Below, one piece after another: positions 1 to 12,159 of a DNA stretch of 64,000 bases (its first letter is position 1; each line of letters opens with the position of its first letter). Made by a program: the position numbers and the translations under genes. The notes under the pieces were generated by a model. The model had not been told where the DNA came from. It did no database searches and saw nothing but the letters and a program-made list of their open reading frames with translations. The DNA is from Jacaranda mimosifolia (taxonomy: Eukaryota > Streptophyta > Magnoliopsida > Lamiales > Bignoniaceae): positions 6,971,001 to 7,035,000 of the forward strand of contig CM032126.1 in assembly GCA_018894105.1 (NCBI GenBank), read 5' to 3'.

Positions 1-700
1 TGTTTAAAATTTCTGAATTATTATAACTTCTTATGAAGTCTTACTTTATATTTTCTCCAGCATTATTGCAGGTCCAAAATGCCATGAGATGTTATTTCAT
101 ATAATTAATGAGGGCAAAATGGTCATGGAGTGGATGGTGATTTTGATGTGTCAATAGACGGTCAAGATTCAAAGGATGTTGTTGCTTATTATTTCGAAGA
201 TCGAACGCCCCTTTTCAAGAAAGGATGGCTCCTTTCTTGCAGTCGATTCATTTTTCTCAGTGTAACTAATACAAAGTTTAATTAATTTTCTTAATTAAAA
301 CTTATATAGTTAATTAATCATTTAAAAGAAACAAAGTTTAATTTGGTACTACATAAAATAGAATAATTATTTTAGGATATATTGGATTCCCTCATTTTTA
401 TTTTGTTTTCATTACATGCTAAGCACATACTGTTTTTTTATTTTCGATTTTTTTTCATTTTAATTTATATTGTATTATATACTTTATTTTTCATTTTATT
501 AACTCATAATTTTACTTTATTACAATCAAATAATTAATTTGCTTATTTTTTCAGTAATTACATACATATCGTGTCCTCAGTCATGTGTAATAATGGCAGC
601 TGAAAACTTCATTTTATTTTCTTTTAATAGCTTGAGCGGTCAACTTTGTGAGGCCAGAGTCAGAGTTCTCATCCATGAGTGTGTGTAGAGAGAGAAAAAG
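1..700. other. AT-rich upstream flank, no gene recognised
   Basis: Mostly AT-rich sequence with T- and A-runs. Nothing between 1 and about 620 was recognised as coding. From about 650 on, purine-rich sequence leads into the leader of the auxin response factor gene, so the right part is probably its promoter. A GAGACA motif (reverse of the TGTCTC auxin-response core) lies at 721-726, just beyond this stretch. Confidence 0.5.
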
Positions 701-927
701 AACAAGGCAAAGAAAGAATCGAGACACACATGCAATATGCACTAATATTTAAACAAATCTAATTTTTAAATTTTACAATAAAATAAATAAAATTATAATA
801 GAAGAAAGGTGAAAGCTTTGAGTAGAGAGAGAGTAGCAAAGAAAGTAAAAGCCTTGGAACAATAGAGTAAAAAACTGGTGCTGGGGAAAAGGGCTTTGCT
901 TTGAGAATAACAAGAACAAGAACAGAG

Positions 928-1021
928 TATATATATATATATATAGATATAGATAGAGAGAGAGTGAGAGAGAGTGAGTGTGTGTGTGTGTGTGTGTTTT
1001 CGTGTGTTTGTGTGTGTGTCT
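928..1021. repeat. Compound microsatellite (AT)n-(GA)n-(TG)n
   Basis: A run of TA dinucleotides is followed by GATA and GA repeats, then by TG repeats with TTTCG and TTTG interruptions. It lies about 520-610 bp upstream of the ARF start codon, so it falls in the promoter or the 5' leader. Compound repeats like this are prone to length change. Confidence 0.9.
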
Positions 1022-1117
1022 GAATGGTGTAGTGTGGTAAAGGGGGCAATTAAAAGTAAACCTGCAGCATTTGGTCTGTGCTATCGTCAACATCCCCTCC
1101 TTTTCCAAAGCTTCTCT

Positions 1118-1123
1118 TGTCTC
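1118..1123 (+). promoter_or_regulatory. TGTCTC auxin-response-element core
   Basis: A canonical TGTCTC hexamer in the probable 5' leader of the ARF gene. An inverted copy (GAGACA) lies at 721-726. TGTCTC is the classical ARF binding core, so self- or cross-regulation is possible. Hexamers of this kind also occur by chance, so occupancy is only inference. Confidence 0.35.
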
Positions 1124-1537
1124 CCCTTGAAATCAAAATTCATTTTTTTTTTCTCTCTCTACCCCTTTTTCCTTTTTGCCGGAAAATACTCTCTCCGACG
1201 CCGGCCACCGCCGGAACTGATCGGCCATTTTCTTCTTGGCGGCCCACTAGAAAAGACTACTATCCCTTTTCCCATTTTCCATTTTCCCTTTAACAAAAAA
1301 GAAACCCATCTGTTTTAGCTAGCTGAGGAAAAGGTGGACACAAGAAAGGTGCTAGCTGTTTGATCCAGTTCAGAGAGTTCTTAATATCATATTTTCTTGA
1401 TTTCATATATTGAGTCCCGGACATTCGCTACCTGATTATTCTCCGGCGGGATGAGACTCTTGTGAGAAAATCCGGCCATTTATTGAGCTGGGATAAGAAG
1501 AGTTCCTCGACGTAGCAGGAGATAAACGACCAGAAGA

Positions 1538-4500
1538 ATGAAGGCGCCAAACTCCAGCACCGGAGCTACGCCGGCGAACGCCTCCGCCGCTGAAGGTCAC
1601 TCTTTTTTCAGTTCTTCTTCTCCTCTCCATAGACACGCACATCCGAATTTATCCTTATGCAAATTTTCAGTTTAATCTGTCGAAAAATTCTACATTTGGG
1701 GGCTGCTTTGTAAAACAAGACCTTTTCTTTCGCTTTTTTTTATTTTTATTTATTTATTTTTTAGTGTTTTCCTTATTCTCAATAAAGAAATTTACTCTAA
1801 AAACTCTTCTGGGTTTTAATTTTAGTTTGATGATTATTTCTGAAAACATGAAAATTCCTGACACGTGTGGCAATGGCAGGTGAGAAGAAGAGTATAAATG
1901 GTGAGCTATGGCAAGCGTGCGCCGGTCCACTGGTGAACCTGCCGGCCGCTGGGACCCACGTCGTCTACTTTCCTCAAGGCCACAGTGAACAGGTTATTTT
2001 TCTTTTTACTGCTTAAGGAATCCATCTGTATCTATTTGTATGTATAGGTTAAGACTGTCTGAAAGCTTCCAAGTTCACCTTCCCACACCCCCTTTCTGTC
2101 AGTGGCTGACTTGCTTTTCCAATTTGTTCACATGCACGGATTCCATTACCGTCTTGTATTTTTTTTATCTGCGTGGAGCAAAGCAGTCCTTGCTATTGTG
2201 AGCTGTTGGTTAGAATAATTAATTTGGAGTGGGGATATGAGTGGTGGTAGTTTGCAAAACTGGGCTAAGTTCTAAGATTAAAATGTTGAAGGGGTTGGGA
2301 GGCTTAAAAAAGACAAGAGACAGTAACTGAGTGGACCATGCTAACGTGAGCATTTAGGCTGGGGGTTGTTTGGATGAGGATTTTTAATTTATCTTCCTTT
2401 ATTGTTTCTATTTTTCTTTTTGAGGGGGAGGGACATATCAAGTTACCTTTCTATTAGTGTCAAAAAAAAAAAAAAAAAAAAAAGATAAAGAAGTTGCCTT
2501 TCTGTCATTACAGGTGTATTTTATGTGGCGCAGCAGTAAATTTGGATTGGTTATTTGTTTAGGACATTTTTAAGAAACTTATAACATCACTGAAACATTT
2601 TTTTGTTGAAAATAATATGGAGCTAACGACTTATTTGACTTGTCGTCGTTCTCTTTTTGGATGCAAATTTTGCACTAAAAGATGTCTAATATTGGATACA
2701 ATAGGCCTTTCAACCTATGGATTTGATCCAGAAGAGCTGTTTTTGAATAAACTCGAGCAGTTTCTTGAAAAACTCACTTACTTAAAGTTTTTACTTAATA
2801 TATTAAATTTTGTGTATTGAGAAGAGGGCTTTTTGACGACCTATTTTAGTGGAAATGCAATGATAAAGTTCCACATATTGTGCATTACTATGATCCGGTG
2901 ATTAACACAGTGCTTTGTTGCTGGTAAAGACTGCATAATCTTATCATAAGTTGGCTGCATAAGTTACACCCTGCTAATTGATATGTTTTTATTTTGTGCT
3001 AATGCTTTAAATGTTTCATTTTTCAGGTTGCTGCATCAATGAAAAAGGATATGGATGCCCAAATCCCAAACTACCCAAATCTTCCATCAAAACTACTATG
3101 CCTCCTTCACAGTGTCACTTTGCATGTATGCTTGTTCCAACTAATGCTCCTTTTGGTAGAATTGTGCCTTTTTCTGTCAACTTCTTTGCGTGTCAATAAT
3201 AACTGTAAATTTCTCCTTTTTGGTGTTTCTATTAGGCTGATCCAGAAACGGATGAAGTATATGCCCAGATGACACTGCAACCAGTGCCTTCGGTAGGTGA
3301 TTCTGCATTGGTTGAAGTATATTTGGGGAAAATCTGTTCTTTTAGTGAAACAATTTTGAGGAGATCAAGAATATAAGTGTGCTGGGAAATGAATCAGTAG
3401 AAAAACTAACCGATACCATGTCCATTTGATCTGCAGTTTGATAAGGATGCTCTATTGAGATCAGATCTATCAATGAAAGCAAATAAACCACAGACAGAGT
3501 TTTTCTGTAAAACCCTGACTGCAAGTGATACTAGCACTCATGGGGGTTTTTCTGTGCCTCGTCGTGCTGCAGAAAAGATTTTCCCTTCTCTGGTTAGTTT
3601 AGAAGAATCTTCACCTCCCTTTTTATGTCCTAATTCTTGAAATATCTTTTGTCTGAGAATGCTTGTCTCGTTCTAGGACTTCACCATGCAACCGCCTGCA
3701 CAAGAGCTTGTTGCCAGGGATTTGCATGATAATGTGTGGACATTTCGCCATATTTACCGGGGTAAGTACCTTTTGTGCTTCCACTCTTTGAATACTGTAG
3801 AATGCTCATCACATTTCGATATGATGCTCAAAATCTGGTGGCTGCAATTTAGGACAACCAAAGCGTCACTTGCTTACAACTGGATGGAGCCTTTTTGTCA
3901 GTGGAAAGAGGTTGATTGCTGGTGACTCAGTCTTATTTATTAGGTAATGCTGAAAGTTATTGAAAGACATCTCTATTCAATTTTCTTTCCCTAGAAATGA
4001 CAGTAATTGTCGAAAATTCACCCAAACGAACAGGGATGAAAAGCAGCAGCTTCTTTTGGGCACAAGACGGGTCAACAGACAACCAACTAATCTGTCTTCA
4101 TCAGTTTTGTCAAGTGATAGTATGCACATCGGCATTCTAGCTGCAGCCGCCCACGCTGCTGCAAACAATAGCCCTTTCACCGTGTTTTACAATCCAAGGT
4201 CATTGTCTGATATTTATTCATGTTATTGGACATTTGTTTGTCTTTGGCATCCCATCCATGGCTTCCTGCTGAGTCTTTTGATCTAATATCTTTAATTTGA
4301 GCAGGGCTAGTCCATCAGAATTTGTCATCCCTTTAGCCAAGTACTATAAAGCAGTTTGTAGTAGCCAAATATCTCTTGGCATGCGCTTCCGCATGATGTT
4401 TGAAACAGAAGAATCAGGGACAAGAAGGTAACATGGTCCATAAAATAGCTTTTAGAGCACATTTGAGGAGCTTTGTACTATTCTTAAAGTAAAAATTGAC

Positions 4501-7500
4501 AGTTTACTTCAAATCTGTATATTGAATGTTTGTATGATTATAAAGACTTTTGCCTCACCTGGAATGCATTCTGCAGATATATGGGTACGATAACTGGTAT
4601 CAGTGATCTGGATCCAGTGAGATGGAAGAACTCCCAGTGGCGCAACTTACAGGTATATCCATGAAATGTGCTCCGTTTACCAAATACTTTTTTCATCTAA
4701 AAAAGGTAAATATGCTCACTTGATATTCTATGAACAGGTTGGCTGGGACGAGTCAACTGCTGGTGAACGGCGTAATCGTGTCTCCATTTGGGAGATTGAA
4801 CCTGTAACTGCTCCATTCTTCATCTGTCCCACTCCACCTTTCTTCCGTTCAAAGCGCCCTAGGCAACCAGGAATGCCAGGTAAAAGAGGGTTGGATATAA
4901 TTCTGCACCATAACATCTCCATAAATGGGTCTTTTTTCATTTCACTTCCCATGGAATCTATTCATAATGTCCAATCATACTAGCTTAGTAGCTTACCTTT
5001 TTCTATTGACTACTTAGCAGTTATCCTGACAAAAGTGGGCTAAGCAAAAAACTAAAAGTAAATGGGTAAGATGGTGGAAAAGCTGATCAAATATAAACCA
5101 TTTCAAAAAAGTGTGTTGTGAGTGACATGGGGCAGGCTTTATGGGTTAAATTCTCCTTTCTTTCTTGTCCTTTCTTTGGTCAATGCTTGACCTGAAGGGA
5201 TATCTTTATTTTGGCCCTTGAATGTGCTTGTTTTATCAGCCTCACAATGATTTAAGAATTGAGGACCTGTGAAATATCTAATCCTATTTCTCGCTGCAGA
5301 TGATGATTCTTCTGATCTAGACGGCCTATTCAGGAGGACAATGCCCTGGCTTGGTGATGAATTTGGCTTGAAAGATCCTCAAGCCCTGCCTGGCCTGAGC
5401 TTAGTCCAGTGGATGAACATGCAGCAAAATTCCTCCCTGGCGAACTCAATGCAACCAAACTATATGAATCCTCTACCTAGTTCTGTTCTGCAGAATCTTG
5501 CTGGAACAGATATTTCTCGTCAATTAGGCTTGTCTGCCACTCAACACAACAATATACAGTTCAATGCACAGAGGCCAAACCAACCAGTCCAGCAACTAGA
5601 TCAGCTCCAAAAGCTGCCATCCTCTACTTTAAACCCTTTGGCCTCAGTTACACAGCCACAACAGCAGTTGGCTGACATGACTCAACCTCCGAGACAAAAT
5701 TTAGCTGGTCAAAGTTTGCCTACAAGCCAAGTCCAGTCCCAGATTCTGCAGTCTCAGAGTCCTATCCAATCCCAAAATCTTCTGCAGCAGCAACTAAACC
5801 ATCAGCTTCAAAGAAATCTCTCTCAAAATCTGCCTCAGCAGCCGCTGCAGCAGCAACAGCAGATTCTGAATCACACTCAACAGCAAAATCTAATGCCATC
5901 CCAGCTCCCTGATCAGTTGAACATGCCAGATAATCCAATTCAGCTTCAACTTCTACAGAAGCTCCACCACCAACAACAATCACTGTTAGCACAGCAGTCT
6001 GGAATGCAGCAGCCTTCCCAACTGACACAACTCCAAGATCAGCAAAAGCAGATTTTAGATATCCCACAAAATTTCTCCAGGCCCATGACAACAAGCCAAA
6101 TGCTGGATGCCTCTCAAGCAACATCCAGTATGCATCCTCAATCACATGTTACTGGTCAGCAGTTGATGAGAGATAATAGCCAAACCAATCTTCGGTTTGT
6201 TGAACCACCTCAGCAAGCAAAACTTCAGCAACAGCAGCAGCAATCTGGAATACCATCAGAATTGCCTGGACATCATGTGGGAAGTACCTTAAACCCAGTA
6301 AACAATCAGCTTTCAGCTGGAAGCAGCGGTATATTGACCGGTGCTGCTGGTGGAGGCCAGTCTGCAGTTACCGATGATATTCCGTCTTGTTCAACTTCAC
6401 CATCCACGAACGACTGTCCAAATGGAGTTCAGTCCATAATGAACGGCAGAAACCACCGTGCTACAACAATGGGGGATGAGATTGCTCAGTCTTCTGTCAC
6501 TCTGTTAAATTCAAGTAGAGTAGAGCCTATGTCTTCTAAGAGTAACCTAGTTAAAGATTACCAGCAAAAATCTGATGTTAAGCCCTCATTGAATATATCC
6601 AAAAGTCAGAACCAAGGATTTTTTGCATCACAAACGTACCTCAATGCTGCTGGAGTCCATATTGACTATTTGGATAGTTCATCTTCGGCAACATCAGTTC
6701 TTTCTCAAAATGATGGCCAGATACACCATAACAACTCCATGTCTTTCAACTCTCAGCCAATGTTATTCAGAGATGCAAGCCAAGGTGGGGAAGCCCATGG
6801 TGATCCTAGGAACAACATTTCCCTTGGTGCTGACATTCAAAATCAGTTAGGGATGCCCTTTATGCCGGAGACATTGATCACAAAAAACATGGTGGGGTCA
6901 GGTAAAGACTTCTCAACTAATCTCTCATCTGGAGGAGGGATGCTTTCCACCTATGAGAACCCCAAGGAAGCTCAACCTGAACTCTCCTCATCAATGGTCA
7001 CCCAGTCATTTGGAGTTCCAGATATGACATTTAATTCTATTGATTCCACCATAAATGATGGTAGCTTCATGAATAGAGGTACTTGGGCTCCACCACAGAT
7101 TCCTAGGATGCGGACGTATACAAAGGTTGGTTTTTTGTGAACTATGACAAATGCTGGTCCAATTTCTCTTATTCAAGTTTTGTTACTCTAACTTGGCAAG
7201 AATGTTTTTCTTGAAGGTGTATAAGCGTGGAGCTGTTGGAAGATCAATTGATATTACACATTACTCAGGCTATGATGAACTTAAACAAGATCTGGCTCGT
7301 AGATTTGGTATAGAGGGACAACTGGAGGACCGACAAAGAATTGGTTGGAAACTTGTCTATGTGGATCATGAGAATGATGTCCTGCTAGTTGGTGATGATC
7401 CTTGGGAGTAAGTTCCAAACCTCATTTAATTCTATGCCTATGTTTTTGCAGTCTGCTAGTATAATTATGTATTCATATATTTACACTCAGGGAATTTGTG

Positions 7501-7626
7501 AGCTGTGTGCGTTGCATAAAGATCCTTTCTCCTCAAGAGGTCCAACAAATGAGCTTGGATGGAGATTTTGGAAACAATGTCCTTCCAAATCAAGCTTGCA
7601 GCAGCTCTGATAATGGTGTTAATTAG
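1538..7626 (+). CDS. ARF19: Auxin response factor, ARF7/ARF19 type (14 exons, 1105 aa)
   Basis: Transcriptional activator that binds auxin-response elements in the nucleus and is repressed by Aux/IAA proteins. Exons by GT-AG sites: 1538-1595, 1880-1992, 3027-3125, 3236-3292, 3437-3592, 3677-3761, 3853-3943, 4034-4198, 4305-4427, 4577-4652, 4738-4879, 5300-7125, 7217-7407, 7491-7626. The total is 3318 nt, in frame. An N-terminal dimerisation part ([20 protein letters not shown]) precedes a B3 DNA-binding domain at about residues 130-235 ([20 protein letters not shown]). A glutamine-rich activation region fills exon 12 (about 389-990). A C-terminal PB1 domain follows (about 990-1090), with the basic-face lysine in [11 protein letters not shown] and the acidic OPCA stretch [18 protein letters not shown]-rich content, the [14 protein letters not shown] segment and the length match ARF7/ARF19 rather than ARF5, 6 or 8. 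ARF7 versus ARF19 cannot be decided here. The start codon opens a short Ser/Ala/Thr-rich leader. All domains are present, so the gene looks functional. Confidence 0.95.
2461..2482. repeat. Poly-A run in ARF intron 2
   Basis: A homopolymer A tract of about 22 bases inside the long second intron (1993-3026) of the ARF gene. No mobile element boundary was recognised around it. Confidence 0.8.
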
Positions 7627-8300
7627 TCGGACAATAATTTTGATCACTTATTCTTCCAAAATTAAAGCTTATCAATGGCAGTGGCACATCAGTAGGATTT
7701 CATTGCCCTGTACATCTACCATGGCAAATATTCTGCCATTCACAAGTTCAATTCACTCTTGGAATGAAAAAAGCGGCCATTAGGGATCAATGCATGCATA
7801 AAATGATCCCTTGGCAAGCAGAGCTGTCCTTGAGCTTTGGACTACAGACAAAAGTAGCTTGTGAGAGGTAGACCAGAGGGCAATGCATCTTTTTGCCTGG
7901 TCCTTTTTGAAGCAAAGGGGCTGTGCCTTGTGATTGTAGGACAAGTGAAAACAGCTGAGAAATAGATCCTAGCTTTTGGGGTATTGCTTGGTAGTTATGA
8001 GGAGGTTTTTCCACTTTTATTTCTCTTATTTGATGTGTAAAAACATGACTCCTGCCAATTTGTATTTTAGAGGTTACAAGCTCGAAATCTGTATGCATGG
8101 TATAGTTTCCAATTGTATAGACGATTAGATGATATTTCAGTTAGCGTTTCAATGAAATTGGTGAAACTTGGATGTGAATGGGAAGACCTGTAACAAAAAT
8201 GCTATTGCGATATCTTGCTATATATACTCATGGATTCTTAGAATATTTATTCTGTTTTCCCTTCATTTGGTGATGGCATTACTGGAAACTGTAAAGTACT
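7627..8300 (+). other. 3' untranslated region and flank of the ARF gene
   Basis: Sequence after the TAG stop at 7624-7626. No other gene was recognised. Polyadenylation probably lies in the AT-rich part between about 8,080 and 8,260, but no single signal stands out. The stretch ends at the 9-bp target-site duplication of the Mutator-like element. Confidence 0.5.
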
Positions 8301-8309
8301 TAAAAATTA

Positions 8310-10759
8310 GGGTTAATTTCAGTAACCTCCATTGAGGTTTGGCTTAATTATAGAAACTACCCTTGAGGTTTCCAAAATTACAAATACTTCCCCTGGCGTT
8401 AGTTGTCGTTTAGAAAGCGTGACATAATGGGTGAAATGATCGTTATACCCTCACTTATTAAAAAAAAATAAAAAATAAAAATCTGTTGAAAAGAAAAGGA
8501 CGTTTCTACCCCTTTGTCTATGAAGAATATAAAGGGGGCTTTTTTCCTCCATTCTTGCCGGTCTTCCCCTTCCCTCTCACCCAAGGCCTATTCCTCTCTA
8601 TTGGTGGTGCATACTTGTGTTTCAGCTACAAAATCTATCAAAAAACCTTTAGGTTCTTCATTTTCCTGCACACCAAGTGGCGTGGTTGTGAAGTTTTTGG
8701 GACATTTTATCTTTGCTGTCAAAAATGGTGCACAAAGGTATGGACAAGTCTTATTACAACTATTTTTTCTTATTTTTGTGTTATATCAAGTTAGTTTTAG
8801 TGAGATTTTGTGTTAGGCTTTTTAGTTTGTGATTTGATAGAGTTGGGTGACTTATTTTTTGTCCAAAAATGTTCTTTTTTTGTAGTTTTTGAATAATATT
8901 ATGTGTTGGAATGTTTATTTGATGAATGTATAGCTTTACTTTGCTTAATTTGATTATATATATATATATATATGTATATGAAAAAGCCTAATTTTTCATT
9001 GTTGAAACCAAATAAGAACCCTATCTTTCGATTATTGTACTCATTTTTGCTATTTTCAAAAACTTTTGATGTCGTATAGAAAGAAACCCTACCTTTAGGA
9101 TAAAAATTTTGCATCATTTGAAAGAAACTCATTCATGTCCTTTGATGTTTTGTTTAGGACAAAACTTTTGTGTAAAACATAATCAAGAATGGTGTTAGTT
9201 CTTGTATTCATGTTATGCAGAATAAGTCCAGTCACATTATTGTTCTTTTTCTGATCATTATGTAATGTTCGGCTTTCTATTTCCTAGTTTTCATATTCTG
9301 ATGGAGTAATTGTTATACTGAAACATGTTTGAGATATGATTTGAAATGCGTATCAGTTTTAAGGGTGTTTAATGTAATGTTATAAGCTTTGTATTTGGAT
9401 GTTTGGCACTGTTTAGTGTTGTAGAAATTGCTTAAGTGAAGTACTTGTTATGTTTGAAATTGTTTAAGGTCTAATTTACAATCAATAAAAATGTGGAGAT
9501 TGTTAGTTGTAATGTCTTAAACTTTGAAATTGTTTTGTTCCAGATATTCTGTAAGTGAAATGATCCTGTTGCTGCTGGAGATGATTTTGTTGCTACTATT
9601 GTTGGAGATGACCTTGCTGCTGTTGTTGGAAATGGCCTTGTTGATAATTATATTGACTTTAATGATGGATTTTACGCCACTTTTGATAGAATTGTAGAAT
9701 CAGTTGTGGTAAGTGTAAGTAGGGGTGGAGGTTGTATAAACGGTGGAGATGGAGAAGGTAATGAAGCTAGTACTGGAGGAGCTAATGAAGTTGGGAGGGG
9801 GGGTGGGGTGATGATGCTATTGGATGACAATCATTAATGCAATTTATTATCACTATTTTTGTTATTTTAAATTATTGATTAATGGCCAAGCACACAACTT
9901 TTAGTTGATGTTTTTCTGCAATTGGTTGATGTTTTTGTATTGCTCTTTAATTAGAATTGTATAGGCTTTATTATGTGATGAAAATTTGTGCAGGCTATGG
10001 CATTTGTGATTGATTGAGTGGTTAAATATGAAATAGTTTTTGGCTATAAACTTTGTTTTCAGGCATAATGATTGGATTGCAATGTTTTTGTTTTCATTTT
10101 CGAGCATAATGATTGGATTGAAATGTTTTTGATTTTCTGAAGCTCAATGTTATTGACTATTTAAAGAGACCTTATTGCATGTTATTAACTTGACAAGAGA
10201 GGCTTAATGTATTGTAGGCTTTTGGCAAAAGGGATCTATGTAACGATACATTCATTTAAGGGTGTTATACGTAACTTGAAAGTTTACAATAAATATTCAA
10301 ACAATATAAAATTATATTAAAATAATAAAAATAAATGAAAATATTAATTATTTAATTAAAACAATTATTTAAATTAATTAATTAATATTTCCATTTATTT
10401 TTATTATTTTAATATAATTTTATATTATTTGAATATTTATTGTAAACTTTCAAGATAATTTCCAACCGTTACATTAATCATTAGTTTAATTTGTTACAAT
10501 AACCCCCCTCAAAGTTTTCATAATTACAAGTAGATCCACACATTTATGTAACATGTAAGGGTATTTTGGTCTAATAACATGGTCAATGGTCAAGTCTAGT
10601 CAAACAAAGGGCAAAATTGATTTTCAAAAATTATCAACGCTGACATCAGCAAAAATTGTTTGTTTGACTAACGGAAGGATCTATTTGTTAGATGCGGACA
10701 AACCACAAGGGAGGTAGTTGCAATTTTGGAAACCTCAGGGGAGGTCCCGTAATTAACCC
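8310..10759. mobile_element. Mutator-like non-autonomous DNA transposon 1 (2.45 kb)
   Basis: The ends are inverted repeats starting GGGTTAATT. The left end (8310 onward) and the reverse complement of the right end (back from 10759) share blocks such as TGAGGTTTCCAAAATT over roughly 100 bp. Flanking 9-mers TAAAAATTA (8301-8309) and TTAAAATTA (10760-10768) differ at one base. A 9-bp duplication with long inverted repeats is the Mutator superfamily pattern. No transposase frame was found. The interior has a weak open frame at about 9,560-9,837 rich in Gly, Asp and Val, a short one near 8,514-8,816, and a nested foldback. It lies between the convergent ARF and proteasome genes. Confidence 0.8.
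10275..10454. repeat. Long AT-rich foldback (arms about 76 bp)
   Basis: The left arm begins CTTGAAAGTTTACAATAAAT and the right arm ends with its reverse complement. The arms are nearly identical over about 76 bp, with a loop of some 25-30 bp. It sits inside the right part of Mutator-like element 1, so it is either a nested MITE or part of that element. A transcript across it would form a long near-perfect hairpin. Confidence 0.85.
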
Positions 10760-10944
10760 TTAAAATTACCCATCCCCATGGGTACTTGTTGGGAATTCTC
10801 TATGATAGAATGAATACGGGAAAAAATTTCTCCCAGCAGAGCTAAGGACAGATCAATATTGACCCTTGATTGCTAAATGGGATGGGGATCAGAGTCCCAT
10901 CTCTACAGATACGCTACCCATTTAAAAATTAATTAAATTATTAA

Positions 10945-11297
10945 GGGAATGTTTGGTTATATTTTTTGTTTAATTTTATTATGTGTGTATTATGTGTTTT
11001 GGGAGAATGAATTATTGAAAAATGTAAAAAATATTTTTTGGTATGTTTGTTTATGTTTTGAGGGAGACATTTTTTAATGTAGTAGTCAAATCAATACTTT
11101 TTTTGTTGGATTTTTGAAGTGAAAATAAAATTGAGTGATTTTTTTAATGGTAGAATAATAATAAAATATAATATATATATATAATATGTATGTATATATT
11201 GGAAAATGTGTGTTTTGAAGGAAAAATAGAGATATGTTTGGTTATGTTTTCCCAAAACAATGTATATTGTTATGAGAAAACATAACCAAACAAAGCC
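10945..11297. mobile_element. Tourist-like (PIF/Harbinger) MITE
   Basis: The left end GGGAATGTTTGGTTATATTT and the reverse complement of the right end, GGCTTTGTTTGGTTATGTTT, are alike. Each side is bounded by the trinucleotide TAA (10942-10944 and 11298-11300). A 3-bp TWA duplication with a GG..TGTTTGGTT end is typical of Tourist-like MITEs. The interior is AT-rich and non-coding. No transposase is present. Confidence 0.75.
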
Positions 11298-12159
11298 TAA
11301 TTTAATTATATATATATATATTCTTAATGCAATACCAAAATAAATTTAATTATTAAAATATTTTTTCCTTCTAATAAACTACATATATTTTAGGAGAAAC
11401 CACACTTAATGAAAAACTCTCTTGAAAGAAATAAGAAGCTTCACTGATATTTATATTTATATATTTTATATCTTTTAATATTTTTATTACATTACATAAT
11501 TAAATTTGATCTATTATATATGATAATTTTTAAATTTTAAAAGTCAATTAAATTATTGAAAAACTTCATGAATTTTTTATATTATTTTCTTTTTATGATT
11601 CTTTTAGGTATTTTATAAATTCTACCAAACTTGTGAATATCCAGCTCCCGAGCGGGTAGCGGAGATGGGGAGCATTTGGCCTGTGGGTGGGGGTGGGTGG
11701 GGGGGGGGGGGGGCGGAGGATTGACACTCTAGGGTGGTTAGACTTTAGAGGCTTATAGTCAATTGGAGTAACTAAACTTGTAAATGAGGTATTTATAATT
11801 TTGAAACTAAAATGGAATGAACTTATAATTACCAAAGAATTACAAGATGTCAGTGTAATTGAACCTGTAAAATAGCTAAATTAGCAGTTATGCTGTAAGC
11901 TTAGGATTGCGTGGAAGTAATCAACTTTTTGATTCTTGAACAGATGTCCCAAAATGAGTTTTTGATGGTGAAATTTAGCATGAAGCTGTAAGACGGTGAC
12001 AGTAGCCAAGAAACTGCAGGTACAAATGCAAGTACGAATACCAGAAGAGTCTCGTCCAAGAAATTAATTTAATTCTAGGCAAGTACACTGACACACAAAA
12101 GATAGATGAAATCCAGTGTGTACAAATCCTAGAATCGCAGATGTCTCAAATGACTTCAT
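11298..12159. other. AT-rich convergent intergenic stretch with a G-run
   Basis: AT-rich to about 11,640, then a short GC-rich patch with a run of about 16 G residues between 11,695 and 11,715. The part nearest 12,160 (about 11,900-12,159) is probably the 3' untranslated region of the proteasome gene. No independent gene was seen. Confidence 0.5.

Noticed and set aside
759..1318. Overlapping short open frames on both strands rich in His/Thr, Ser/Leu or Val/Cys
   Set aside because: They translate the compound microsatellite and the pyrimidine-rich leader of the ARF gene. There are no domains and no coding signature.
5762..6145. 127-codon minus-strand frame in ARF exon 12
   Set aside because: It is the mirror of the CAG/CAA-rich glutamine region. 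The plus-strand ARF frame explains it.
11593..11835. Open frame with a proline run on the minus strand
   Set aside because: The proline run is the opposite strand of the G homopolymer. The rest is AT-rich with no similarity.
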